A stretch of 64,000 nt of DNA, taken from contig JAMYHL010000032.1 of assembly GCA_025531455.1 (NCBI GenBank), positions 248,001 to 312,000 on the forward strand. Reading direction: 5' to 3'. This stretch comes from Apiotrichum sp. Y4204. Lineage: Eukaryota > Basidiomycota > Tremellomycetes > Trichosporonales > Trichosporonaceae. A model generated the notes under the pieces. That model was not told where the DNA came from, made no database searches, and saw only the letters and a program-made list of their open reading frames with translations. Both the position numbers and the translations under genes were made by a program. Of this stretch, positions 32,325-44,725 are shown piece by piece. Each line of letters starts with the position of its first letter. Position 1 is the stretch's first letter.

Positions 32325-34625
32325 TCATGCGAACGTGAGCGGCACCCGACTCTGTCCAGTTAGTGGTGTTCTATGCGCGGCTGTTTCTCACCTCTGCGAG
32401 CTGCCTCCAGTCGATCCATTTGTCGCCGTCGGGGTCCAGCTTCCAGACGTCGAGCAGCAGGTTCACGACCATGAACACGTTCCTGACCTGCACGCGCTGC
32501 GAGAATTTGTTAAAGATGTTGATGACTTCTGTCCGCCCGGCGTCGTGCTGCGTGCAGACGCCCGCGAGGAAGAGGGGGAAGAGCATCTCAGACTCGTTGG
32601 GCGTGCCGAGCATGAGGCGGATGTAAATCAGGATGCGCGCCGCGAGGTCGCGGTTGACCAAGTCGGCCGGGCCAGTGCGCAAGACGGCTTGTCGCAGGTA
32701 GAGCTCGGCCGCGATTTGGAAAGTCTGGAATGCTATGACGAGCAGAGACCGATCCGTGCCTATCGGGAGTGGATACGCGAAGAGGCTTGGTGGAACGAGG
32801 CATGATCGCAGCCGGTACATGATCTCCTCCGACTTGGCGACATGGTGCCGCATCTCGATATCCCGCGCCTCCGAGTAGGGCCGGGACATTGTTGCAGACA
32901 CCTTTCCAGCGAGCACGGCGATTTCACACAGGAACTGCCATTAGATCGTGTCGGCAATGGAACCACCCCGGAACTTACACCAAAGGAGCGGCGTGTTGCT
33001 CCCATATAACTGTCAATTTCAAGCTCGCCATCGGCAAGAATTTCGAGATAGAGTGGCATGGGGAACTCGGGTGACTTGGTGATCGCCAACTGCGCACAGA
33101 CGTCGTGGTAAGCACAGTTGTAAGCCAGCGACTGCCAGGTGAGGGAAGTCTTAAAGTCGACAATTTCGATAGCCTTGCAAAGGAGGCGCCGTGCTGTCGG
33201 GAGATGACGAACCCAAGCACTCGAATCGCCGCGCACAACGTCCAAGCCCGAGAGAATCAGAAGGGTCCACATGTACTCCTCCATCTCCTCTGTGGTGTAA
33301 TCCCCTTCGACGTCAAACTGGTCGAGTTGCAGCTCGGTAGTTTCCGTCGCCAGACGAGCGACTTCCTCGTAAGGGTGTCCAAGGTTGGCGCGGTGCGTAG
33401 CGGCCCAAGAAATGAGTCCGCACATGACAAGTGGGGATCGCTGCACGACCGGCAACATGCCGTTCACCAATGGATTGTGGCCAGGTCCCAAGACCGAGAG
33501 AACGTGAGCAAATGAGTTTACCCAGTACTATTGTCAGCGTTGTTTATGGGTACTAATACTCACATCATATAACGCTGGTAGATGCTCAAGGACAGCAGCA
33601 GCAGTAACCATCTTGTTGGTGTTGCTGGTGTTGAACTGATGGTGGTGCCCATTGCGACCGGTGCTGCTACTGGTGTGGTTGCCACTTTGGTTGGGAGGAT
33701 GGGTGTTGTCGTAGGGACTGGTGGCTGGAGCGGTTGGAACGTTAGGGTCCAGCTGGAGCTCCAGCGCCGAGTCGGTGAAGAGGGGCCACATCCACCCGGA
33801 GCCTGCCTCTTCGTTGGTGTTACCCAGAGACGCAAGGAACTGATCTAACGCAGTGTCAGACAAGTTGTCACCTTCCATATCAGCGTCAACATCATCAGGT
33901 CGGCGCCCAGTGCTGGACATGGAGTGCTGCGACTGGGACCATTTGGCAGGTGTCGTACAGGATGGTGTTGCCTCCCAAGGATTAGAAGACGCCGTGGCCC
34001 CTGCCTGTCCATCTGATGGCAGCGCCGAGACGATGACCTCTGGGGATTCTGTCTTTGCTGTGATATTAGTCAAAGGCACGTGGGGTCTGCACGAACAAAG
34101 CTTCTTGGATCGTCCGTTGGGTTGCGGGGAAGGGACCAGCTCTCCCTTTGCGTTGCGGTACAGTTTGGGGAAGACGCACGGAATACCAAGCCGGGTGCTG
34201 CAAAGGGTCAGCATTGCAACATATGTCTTGTCTCAAGACCCCGCTCCCCACAACACTGATGGGAAACAAGCTGGGAGCCCCGGAACCAAGGCACGTACCA
34301 CGATCCGCAGACAGGTCGCACGCTATCGCACGCCTTCTGTTCTTCGTCAGTACCGGTGTCGATGTCGGGCCTAGAGACGGAACGAAGTGTAACGGCGGAA
34401 CGAGAATAACCTCCGAGGGGAGCAACAGATCTGCAGTCTGTTGCTTCGGGAATTATGCACCGGTCCGTCACATCTACAGCGCTAAGCCGCAAGGCGGCCG
34501 CAAATGGTACGTACCTTTCGTCGGCGGCAGGTGTAGCAACCCGCGCGGCTACGCTTCCGCTTCCCCGCCGCTGATGTTGCCGATTGCGGGGACGTCTCGA
34601 TGTCGCGCTCCGACGACTCCTTCAT
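32325..34625 (-). CDS. Zn2Cys6 fungal transcription factor
   Basis: Six exons in transcript order: 34515-34625, 34299-34336, 33564-34197, 32979-33527, 32392-32934 and 32325-32351; 633 residues. The binuclear zinc cluster spans residues 30-57 and is split over three exons: RAGCYTCRRRK, KACDSVRPVCGSC and TRLGIPC, with all six Cys present. It is preceded by a basic KRKRSR. A Ser/Thr/Asn-rich linker follows. The regulatory half holds the fungal-specific middle-homology pattern, beginning YWVNSFAHVLSVLGPGHNPL and running through LQLDQFDVEGDYTTEEMEEY and LAARILIYIRLMLG. A 39-nt in-frame segment near 34070 has a branch-like sequence and may be an optional intron. Target genes are unknown; the gene is convergent with the gamma-glutamyltransferase-like gene. 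Confidence 0.85.
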
Positions 34626-34715
34626 GCTTGTGACGTTGCGATCTTGTCCGACACGTTTTTTCGAGGATGAGCGATCGAGTGTGGATGCCGATAAAACTGT
34701 GATCACGAGATGCAA

Positions 34716-36510
34716 GTGCTGTAGAAACTGAGTGCTGGGTTAGAAAGGGTGGAACGTGTTTGCTGTGTTCGAATTGTTATCGAAAGTGCGGGGCACACTT
34801 TGACAACTAAGCGCCGTGTGGAGAGATAACCAGGGGGCAGCAGGGGCGTGCTAGGCGCCTGGAGATGATCACAAGGGTGGGCGAGCAGAGGCCAGTCGGC
34901 CAGGCGGAGCATGCGGTTCTGGAAGAGAAAGGGGCTCGTGCACGAGAGGCGTGCGCGTGCACGCTGCCTTTTGGTGATGAGGGCGTGTGATGTGTGGAAA
35001 TGGAATGTGTTATGGGTAGAGAGGGAGAGTAAGAGATCAACGATGAGACGGGAGTAACGATGGGTACGTAGCAGGTGGGGGGGAATGTGAGAAGGGGGTT
35101 TGGGTCATATGTTACGCTCTGGCTGTAATAAACCCACTAGTAGTACTAGTTGTACTACTCTCCCGCCTGGGCTCAGCCAAGAAATTGTGTGGCGGTGGAG
35201 GGCACAGAGGGCAGAGAGGGCAGAGAGTTCCCAGATTCCGCCCCTTCTTCTACCCCACATCGTGTCCCCCAGAGTGTTAGAGTCCCACAATGCCACCACC
35301 ACCCATGCGCCCTCACCCTTCAGTGCCACAGCACGCAATCTGGCCGTTGGTGGCACTCGGCTGCACTCCGGATCTTGTCCCCCCATTGATACTTTGCAAT
35401 GTATACCCACGAGCTCACGACGCCACAACGCCGCAGTCTCAATGCAACACATCGTGAGCCACAATTAAAACACACACAGTGGCGACCGACGCATTCACTC
35501 TCCTCTCCGCTAGGCGATGCCCCACAAGCCACCGCCGGCACTAGCTTGCACGGGTCACCTGACTCGCTTATAGACGGTACTGCGAGACAGGCTTCATGGA
35601 CGTGGTGGACATGGATGGATTCATAGGTTTCCTGTATGTATTGCTTCAGGCATCACGTTCGTCGGCGATGAGACGTGAAGCGATGAGACGCGACGCCGAA
35701 TAAGCACGTTGGCGGCCGAGAAGCGGATAGTTGCATGTGCTTGGGTATAAGTGCATGCGGGGTAGTAGCAGACATCGGCCGTGTCGCCGTTATCACCTAG
35801 CCACTCACACCACCCTCATAATTATAGCTCGCGGATCGCAGATCGCATATCTCACTTCGGGACAGGATGTCACCCGATAACCATCCCCACATCCGGACAT
35901 CCTCACATGAGATAGAATCGACATGACGAGCATGCAGCTGCGATAGATACGACTCGCCGCAAACTCTGCAACAGCAGTATTCGCGAGGTTCTCCCCATTG
36001 GCTGAGCCTCGCTGAAGATTAGAAGATACGACATTTCGCGAGCCCTTATCTCCTCACCCCTTTTGTATGCCTCTACAGGTGCAGTAAGCTCGAGGAATTC
36101 CGACATCACCGATGCGCGACGCCGTCTCCGCACAGCCGGTGATCCGCTGCATCCGCTGCCACGTCCCGTGGCATGTGGTAGTAGCATGGGACCGCGTCAT
36201 ATCGTCATACGTAGTTCGTGTTGTTACGTTGCTAGTAATAACTCGGAGCACCGAGTCGCTGGAGTGGTGGAGGACAATACAGGTCTGATCCAGGGCCGTA
36301 ATTCCGCGGAATCGCGGACTCCACCCTGGCGGAATCACGGACTACTTCCTGGGATATGTTGGATTTCGGCTCTTGGTAGTGCCGAGCGATAACATTTTGT
36401 GGACGTTTCTGGTCGTTATCGGACAGCTATAAGATGCATGCGATACCAGACGGAGTAAGAACATCTCATACTCATCCCCCTGTCTCCTCACTCTCCAACA
36501 CCTCTTCATA
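34716..36510. other. Divergent promoter region between the zinc-cluster and DUF1338 genes
   Basis: No convincing ORF in 1.8 kb. A palindromic word cluster (CTAGTAGTACTAGTTGTACTA) lies at 35135-35155, and TATAAG lies at 36428-36433, about 80 bases before the DUF1338 start. Confidence 0.45.
36428..36433 (+). promoter_or_regulatory. Candidate TATA box of the DUF1338 gene
   Basis: TATAAG stands 78 bases upstream of the ATG at 36511, within reach for a fungal core promoter. Only the motif and the distance support it. Confidence 0.35.
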
Positions 36511-38106
36511 ATGCCCGTTTCAACAACAACGCCCGCACCAATGGCCCCGCAGAAGGGCTACGCGCCACAGACGGCCACCACGGCCTCCACCTCCACATCC
36601 GGGTTCATCTCGAAAAACGAGCTGCGCGCACGCTTCTGCGCGTCCCTCTCGGTCATGTACCGCACCGAGGTGCCGCTCTACGGCGACCTCATCGAGCTCG
36701 TCGATGACATCAATGCCAAGGCGGAAGGCAAGCCTGAGGGTGAGTGTGGTGTTGGCGTGGCAGCTGTGTGGCAGATGAGGGGCCCCAACCCCCCGGGACT
36801 CTGGATCATGATGACGCAACCCACAAAAGGCTACAAACGCCACGAACGCACAAACACTAGCACACAGACCAGGACTAACAGCAGACCGCCTCAAGGTCGA
36901 GCGCCACGGCGCGATCCGCCTCGGCAAGCCCGAGGAGCTGTCGATGATTGCGCGCCTCTTCGGAATCATGGGCATGGAGCCGGTGGGATACTACGACCTG
37001 TCGCCGTCCGGCGTGCCCGTGCACTCGACGGCGTTCCGCCCCGTGACGGAGGAGGCGCTGGCATACAACCCTTTCCGCGTATTCACCTCTCTGCTCCTGC
37101 CGTCTCTTCTTCCGGACGACGTGCGCGCCGACGTCGAGGCCGTGCTCGCCCAGCGCGACATCTTCCACCCCCGTGTTCGGGAACTCGTGGCGCAGGCCGA
37201 GGCGGCCGGTGGTCTCAGCGAAGACGACGCCGCCGAGCTCGTACACTACGCCCTCGACACGTTTAGGTGGCACGACACGGCGCTCGTCCCCCGTGACGTG
37301 TACGAGCGCATGCACGCGGCACACCCGCTCGTTGCGGACATTGCGGCGTTCCGCGGCCCGCACATCAACCACCTCACGCCGCGAGTCCTGGATATCGATG
37401 CCGCCCAGGAGGGCATGAGCGAGCGCGGGTGAGTACATGATTAGGCTTTCTCAGTGAGGCGTTCAAAAGCTAATTAGCAAGAATCACCCCCAAAACAATC
37501 ATCGAGGGCCCGCCGCGTCGTGACTGCGAAATCCTTCTCCGGCAGACATCCTTCCAGGCGCTGACCGAGCCGATCCGCTTCCCGGGCGACGCGTCCGTCG
37601 CTCAGCACCGTGCGCGCTTTGGAGAGATTGAGCAGCGCGGCTGCGCACTCACCCCCAAGGGCCACGCGCTGTATCTCCGTCTTCTGGGCACGGTCCCCGT
37701 GGCCGAGGACAATGCCGAGCACCAGCGCAATCTGGCGGCTGCGTTCCGCGATTTCCCAGACTCGTACGCCGAGATGGCGGCGCAGGGCCTCGCATACGTC
37801 CAGTACAACCTCGTCCGCAAGCCCGAGACCCGCAAGACCCTCGACCAGCTTATCGCGGACGGAGACGTCGCCCTCTCCCCAGTGACGTACGAGGACTTCC
37901 TCCCGGCCTCGGCGGCGGGCATATTCCAGTCCAATCTCGACGTGCACGACCGCTCCCGCTCGTCCTCCCCGCAAGCCCAGGAGGCTACCCGTGAGACCTT
38001 TGCCAAGCTCCTCCCCGTCCCCCTCCGCGACAGCTTTGCGCTTCACTCTGCGCGCCAGGCGCGCAGCCTCCAGACGCTGCAGGAGGCCCTCGGGTACGAG
38101 TTGTAG
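36511..38106 (+). CDS. 2-oxoadipate dioxygenase/decarboxylase-like enzyme (DUF1338, HglS family)
   Basis: Three exons: 36511-36739, 36882-37428 and 37482-38106; 466 residues, close to the roughly 460 of bacterial HglS. HglS converts 2-oxoadipate to D-2-hydroxyglutarate with one Fe(II) and O2, in lysine catabolism. The sequence shows ERHGAIRLG with His85 and Arg89, GYYDLSPSGVPVHSTAFRP, HINHLTPRVLDID with His237 and His240, and FGEIEQRG with Glu307 and Glu309. From memory of the bacterial enzyme, two His and one Glu bind the metal and the Arg, four residues after the first His, binds substrate; all have counterparts here. The first intron ends in CAGCAG, so two acceptors (exon 2 from 36882 or 36885) would differ by one residue. 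No targeting signal is evident. An AATAAA-type signal lies at about 38115. Confidence 0.87.
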
Positions 38107-41100
38107 ATTTCTAGAAATAAAGAGCCTGTATAAGTAGATGCAAAATAATGTTTTTCTTGCGTTCGGGATGGCGGCGTATAGGGAAGTCATTTAGACGCTT
38201 TGCTTTTCTCTTCTTATTTATTTTTTCTTTCTTGTGCGGCGGTTTTGTTGTCATGTGTGGACCAGGTAAAGAGCAATCACTTCAGATGTTCTCTACGTGA
38301 TGCTGGTAAGTTCCTTTGTATTCAGGACTCTGAATGACTCCATAAAATCGGTAATAGCTTTTTGCAGATCTCTCGACCATTTCTAAGGTGCCTGGCGTGA
38401 TGCACATATTGCTCGCTGCTTCTATTAGTTTTTTTTGCTGCCTTTTCCCCTTAGTCTCCCAGCGCTCTGTTGGGTGTACGCAACATGGTGAACGAAACTT
38501 TCCCACAAATCATTAGTATTGACGTTTGGCATGTTACCCGACGTCAAGCCCTCAAAAAGATGGTGCAGGCCAGCTATCTACGACAGCCGGGTTGCCGTTA
38601 TTCGGAGCTGCTATTACGGTTCCGATGGTGATGGTGCAACTGGACTACTGCACTGCGTCAGCTGAACGAAGGATGTAGATCAGTTGTTGAAACAGCCCTA
38701 TATGATGGATATTAATCACTCTTACCGGCTGACCTTACCGGGGGACACCACCGCAACCACTGCTTCCGAGTGGGCGTGATGGTCGCTAGCCGGCCAGCGA
38801 CACCCGTACGCCCCACTCAACTGTCCCGTGTGTCCTCCTTGCTAGCTTCTCGCAACCATGCCCCTTCAATTGAACCTCTTGGACTCTTGAGCTGTTACAC
38901 CCAAGAACCAAGAATCTCGACACACCTAGACTTTATTCGGAAGCGAAGCTCGGGGGCGCAGATTCGGGATCTCTCGGCGAACCGTCTCGCCACCGATCGC
39001 AGTTCAGTGCGCTGCTAGACGTGCGCTGTACGCTGCGCTCGAAACGCCAGTGGAAAAACCCATCTGGCTTTGAAGAATCATCCGGGGAATCCTTGAGAAT
39101 CGTTAATCTTTACTTCTTCAATAACACGTCTTGCGTTACTCGGTAATCGAGGTTCCGGAATAAGATCACCCACGTCCTCAGAACCGTATTTTGGTCGTCG
39201 CCGAACAACGCCCACCCGGTTGTGATCGTGCCAATCCGGACATAGTTAGTGGTCTCGTGAGCGACGGTCGGTATGATGATGGGACCCGGTAAAATTATGA
39301 CACGAGAGCCGCGTTCAAACCGATTCCGTCTATCCGCCACTGTCGTGTTCACCATTGACGTTCCGCAATACGTACACTGGAGACCTTGCTGTCTGCAGGA
39401 CGATGCATATGCGTTCACAGCACCATTTGCCTTTTTTCTTTTTTTTTAATGCATCTGATTGATCTGATCTCGGGCCGTAGGCGGGCTGCTGGCCACCTCC
39501 ACGACGACGTCTGCACAGTACTGCCACATTCCTGGCCGACGGCCTCCCAGCCATTTTCGGCCCGACTTGTCCGTCGTGCAAACAGTCCAACAGCGCCTTC
39601 GGGCCCGGCTAGCCGTCCACCACCCGTCCACCACGCATTAGTCACGCCAGGTACCAGGACCTTGCTACCTGCCGACAGCCTCGAGGCGGGGCCAGTTCCG
39701 CTCGGAATCCCGCGGATCAATAGCCGGAAAAGGAAGAGAACACCCGCTGGCACCAGCTGGGACCTTAAACTTTTTTTGTCTCGTCCGATGTCGGCGACAC
39801 TGCTTCTCTCGCAGGGACGCGCACGCGCGGGTAATGTGGAAACAAAGAAGCAGATTGACGAGGCAGCGGCGAGCGGTTACGTACACACTGCCACCACGTC
39901 ACTCGGTGTACCTGTCGCGACGACAAGGCGCTAAAGGGAGCCGCACAGGCAGCGCGGAGGTTTAAAGACGTACATCACCTTGATCCCGGCACTTGAAGGT
40001 TGTAGCGTCAAGCTCCGACTTAGCGCCAAGTGTGGTGCCGACAATGTGGCGATGGGGAATGGGTGACGCGCCTGTCTCAGCCCCAAACCTTGCTGCCGAC
40101 CAGCCCCGCCTGGCTGTCCGCTAGTCTTGCTTGTGTCTCACATGAGGCAAGCGTTCCAGCAATCTGGGGCCGAGCGTAATCGGTACTCACGCAAATGGGC
40201 GCAACATGTCTCACAAATCTCCATGTCTCGGACCCGTGTGAGCCACGGCACCGAAGCGGTGAGACAAACGTTAAGAGGTTATCTGACAACGCATCCGGTT
40301 GAGCCCTCCCGAGGAATGGGCTGAGGTAGAGTACCGCTGCGGCTGCGTGATCCTGTGAGCGGAACCTCATGGGCACAGACATGAGGCCAGGACAGCTTAA
40401 AGCTCACGGGCTCATTGTCTGTTTTCCTTAGCACAAAGGGGTGCAGGATCGCGAGCCCACCGGTCACACTGACTGTCCGTTGCTTTCGACGGCGGCAATC
40501 GCATGAACCCCCCCGTCTCTTTTCTGCATTGTTGCTGGCGGCCACGTCGCAGGTACCGCAGGTACAAGCGCCCCATTGTCCGCATGCCCCGTGCCACATT
40601 GCGTTCCTGCTGTGCTAATCTTGGTCACCTGTTTTGTCCACCGCTCGGGCCGCGACGGCGCTAGATTCGGGGCGCAGATGGATCCAGAGTTCCAGACTCT
40701 GAATTTGTGAGGGCGGGGGTGCCCTGCTGTTATCATGTCGAATATCCAGTCAGCTTGGGGTATCCGAAGGATCTTAACAGCGATCCTTCTCTGTCGCAGT
40801 GTCAGTGCCGGGTTCCATTTCATGTTGCCACAAATCCGGTCCATGTGAGATCAATCAGGTCCATGTAAGATTAGAGTCGGGGAGACCAAAGGCGAGTTTA
40901 TCGGAATCGGATCTCACCACTCAAGACTGCACGCGGTAAGGTCACACAGAAGTTGGACTCATCGTTGTTCCAAAGCATGGCGACGACGACTTGCAAGAGG
41001 AACGCTGGTGGACATTACCTATTCGTTTGCGTCACCGTGGTATGTCGCGGCTCAATTCAGTGGCGTCTGCTCAGACGGCCATTCATTTCGGCGAACGGCC

Positions 41101-42054
41101 CGTGCTACCTACAACAAGATGCCAGATCTCCGCGGCGGCTGGGCCTTGTAGTATCGGATCTCAGACGCCAGCCGCGCAATGCAGCTTCAGGCTTACTGTA
41201 CATCATGAAATGCGCACTGTTCGCCATGCGGTACGACTTTGACGCCGTTTGCGATACTGCTGCGATCGTGTGACCGCGTTTCCCGTCTCGTCCGTCGGTA
41301 ATCCCGTGTCGTGCCATGCCGCTCTTCCGTCTGCCCTTGGTGCCCCTGTACGCGACACTTGTAGGGTACGGCCCGTGGCCGCCGACTCCCGATATGGAAT
41401 AAAGCAGCCAAATGTATCACAATTGTGAAGGGGTATTGTCAGAGATCAGAAATCAACATTGCGGTGACACGTTGACAATGGCGCCGTGGCGTCGTTACAC
41501 GTCATGTACAGGGACCAAATGCCCGGCTCATTGTTTGCCTGCCGTCTTTCTCCTCTGCCGTGTTAGACTGTCAGTCGGTCCAGAATCCCCTTGTACCCAG
41601 TCGACAGGGTGCATTGCCGGATTGTCAACACAATCACCAGTAGTCGGATCGACTAGACCGAAAAGCAGATGAAACCATGTCCGCTCTCAAATCTGTAAAC
41701 ACACTGAGACGCGAGGCCGTCCGGGAGCCAAGAGGACGCGACGTTAAAATGTCAGTTGAGGTTGTTGGCATTCGTCTCGGAGGTGTTCACTGTCATTTGG
41801 GGAACTAGGGAGTGTCGTAGGTAAGCAAAGCACGTTTGTGGAGTCGGAAATGGCGGCAGCCCCATGGGGTCCTCTCGGTCGAGGCGCCGTGGGTCTCGGG
41901 CGGGACATCGGCGCGCCTCCGTCGCCTCCGCGTTGCTATGTGGCTTTTTTTGCGGGATATCTGGATATTTGACGCGTACCGGGTACTGGAGGGAGGCATG
42001 TTGTGGTGTTGTGTTGCAACTTGGAATCAAGCGCGTCCTCGGAACATCGGAACA

Positions 42055-42101
42055 TGGCGGAGATGGTGGCGGAGGCAACGGTGGAGGCGATGGCGGAGGC
42101 G
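42055..42101. repeat. GGCGGAGGC/GATGGTGGC trinucleotide-like minisatellite
   Basis: Units of GGCGGAG, GATGGTG and GGAGGC repeat over about 47 bases. Confidence 0.5.
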
Positions 42102-42450
42102 ACCGCCACCTGACTTGGCGGCGCTTGCTGCGCTGCGAGGAAATTGTAATTACAGATTTATTCTAATAGGTTTGGTATTTGGTATCAAGGATCCAGGGTG
42201 ATCTAAAATATACTGGTGGTGCGACATTAGCTCCCCCCCCAAAAGTCACATGACCCGAAGCGCGGTCCATCCACGGGCTGTGGGGCTTTTTCTGAGTGAT
42301 CTGAGTGATCCCCCTCTGATCCTCTGTGATCGCCGGGCCGTTACAACACTCGATTCAAACCCCTCCTTCATGTCCTCATCTCTGGACCCATGGACCCTCG
42401 ACTTGCCATCTAGCTCCCATAATCAGTCACGCAGGGGCAATTCGGGGGCA

Positions 42451-42478
42451 TTCGAGCACTCGAGCACTCGAGCATTCG
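42451..42478. repeat. Three tandem copies of a 9-bp unit (CGAGCACT)
   Basis: TTCGAGCA-CTCGAGCA-CTCGAGCA-TTCG is a short tandem repeat containing two XhoI-type CTCGAG palindromes. Confidence 0.5.
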
Positions 42479-44680
42479 TCCATGCTGCCACGTTTGTCGT
42501 CCTATCGTGCTCGCAAGCTGGCGAGTGCGACAGTATTCACTCGACCAAAGGAGCGCAACGATCTGGAATGCGGTGACCATCCTCTGATCCTCCGAGACTG
42601 GACGACAATCGGATAGGCGTCGGCGGTGCAGGCATGCAGACACAGCATCGAGACACAGGACGGGCGACACGCGAGACAACGGCGGCTCTCGAGCTCTCCC
42701 GACCTCGTGTCCTCCCGGGCTAGCTCATATGGCTCATATGGCTCATGAACATGAACTGATGAATGTAGCTAATGCAGGTCCCAGCTGCGACATGCAGTAA
42801 GGGCCAGGCGGTTAACTTTACAGTTTACAGACATTAAAGACGCGCAGACGCCTAGCTCCTCGCTCCTAGATTATCGAATTCAGGAATCAGAGGGCGAAAC
42901 GGAATGTAATGTTTCTCGCTGGCCCCCACCGTCGAGAACGGGCGTGCCATCGTGGTATGCGTGGTGTAGGGCAAGGTGCAAAGGTACCGGCGGCGCGCTG
43001 GGCGCCAGGTATCACCCCGGGCGCCAGCCCGCGGCGTGAGCCTTCGTCGACTGGAGCTTTGGAGCTCTGGAGTCTGGCCAGTCGGGTCAGCGACCCAGGC
43101 GCAAACCGGTTCGAAGTGCGACCCACTGATCTACCACGCGCTAACGCGATCACTCCATGCACTCCAAGCTCAAGCTCCCAGCTCCAAGTGGCCAAGTACT
43201 CCAAGCTCCACGCGATAGAGGTACAGCGGACCGAGCGCGGGCGTTAGCGCGCTTTTCTGGTCCTCGACGCCACATTCCATTAGACCCAAACGGCCAAAGC
43301 GTCAGTCCAGGCGGGACAGGCGCTGTGGTGCCTGCGTACCTACGTTCCTGTGCTGTGTCTCATCGTGCTCGCTCGTGCACTAGCGCACTAGCACTAGTGG
43401 CCAAATGGATGGGGCTGCGACGGGGCTACGGGGGTTGGAGCTACGGAGCCCGGAGGCTAGTAGCTGGTGCGACAGTGCGCTGTGCGACATGGCCTGTCAA
43501 CCTGTAACGGTATGGCGTGGATGGCGTGGAACTTGGCTTTGGCTTAGGACAGCGTTACAAGAGGTGAGTACATGAGCGTGGAGAGAGCGGCAGAGGGCCC
43601 CGGTGGCCGATGGGAATGCGGGGTTGCAGGATTGGCAGTGGGGCTACGAGCGATTTGGATTTCGGAGGGACAAGGAGTGTTGTTCGTCGGCATTGCCGGC
43701 CCCAGTAGCACTTTTGCCACCTGACCGACCTGCACTTTGCCGCTTGGTCATGGAAATGACCTCTGCAGCTTGGCAGTTATTGTGACTGGGACACGGAACA
43801 CGATACATTGGGGGATACTGGACAGTGGGGCCCGAGTGTCCTGTGACTCCGTCAAAAGAAAGAAAACCCTGCCCGACGCTCGGACCCACATTACAATGCA
43901 CAATGGAGGGAACCGCGGATCGAGGGGCACAGGGCACTGGGGGAGCCGGGGTAGCACGCACTGCTGGAAGAAAGAGTGGCCACCCGTGGACAAGTGATCG
44001 GGTGACATCCACCCGGCATTTGCAGTCGAGAACCACCAGAATTAGTGACCGCTGACGCACACTAGCGGCGTCTGTGGACGCATAACTCGTCCAGCGACGT
44101 TTATCGGAATCGTTAGCAGCTGCTGGTGATCGAGTGACCCACAATGTCCGGTCCCACCGTGGCCGGTGATCTGGCGAGTGAGACCAGTGGCCAGTGGCCA
44201 GTGTGCCAGTGTAATAGTGGCAGCGGCAAGTGGCAAGTATGGCAAGGTGTCCCACACCGCCTTTGCCTCGCTGTCGGCGCATTTCGGACGAAACACAAGT
44301 CTGAGCCCCGAAGCCCGAGGCTGCATGTCATCTTCCAGCATGCAGCATGTACCCTCCCTTTCCCTTGGCTCTCCTTGACCTCCTTTTTTTTCTTCTCCTG
44401 GCCCGAATACCCCGTGCTGTGGGGAATGATCGTTTGGCCGCGAGGATCGAGGACGACGCGAGGACGCGAGGACGGCTCGGCGGCCGCTCACAACAGAGCG
44501 TCAATCAAGCGGATCAAGCGCATCGCGGCGATACCTCCGGCCTCCCACGGCCACTCGAGTTGGACCCTCTTTGTCGCTCGTCCTCTGGCCTCTGACTTTT
44601 CGCGCTTTGGTGTGTTTGGGTTTGGCCTGGATGGAAATACGGATTATGAAAAGGGTGGATGGTGAACGCACATTGCACCC

Positions 44681-44725
44681 TGTGCGCATCGTGCGCCTGT
44701 GCGCATCGTGCGCCTGTGCGCATGC
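44681..44725. repeat. 17-bp tandem repeat, about 2.6 copies
   Basis: TGTGCGCATCGTGCGCC occurs at 44681-44697 and 44698-44714 without change, followed by a partial third copy. Confidence 0.7.

Larger units (their letters stand above)
38107..42850. other. Gene-poor stretch, first half
   Basis: No supported gene. The first 420 bases (38107-38525) are clearly AT-richer than the surroundings and carry T-runs. A minus-strand frame at 39110-39418 is protein-like but starts only with GTG (see findings). Short repeats lie at 42055-42101 and 42451-42478. Confidence 0.4.

Noticed and set aside
33490..33527. An apparent one-base frameshift in the Zn2Cys6 factor between YWVNSFAHVL and LGPGHNPL.
   Set aside because: On re-reading the minus strand base by base the sequence is GTT CTC TCG GTC TTG, and the frame is continuous. 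The first reading had dropped two bases.
43085..43150. A tRNA-like string with GGTTCGAA near 43.1 kb.
   Set aside because: It has no pairing acceptor stem or anticodon stem, and the TTCGA word lies in the wrong place relative to the D-arm-like bases.
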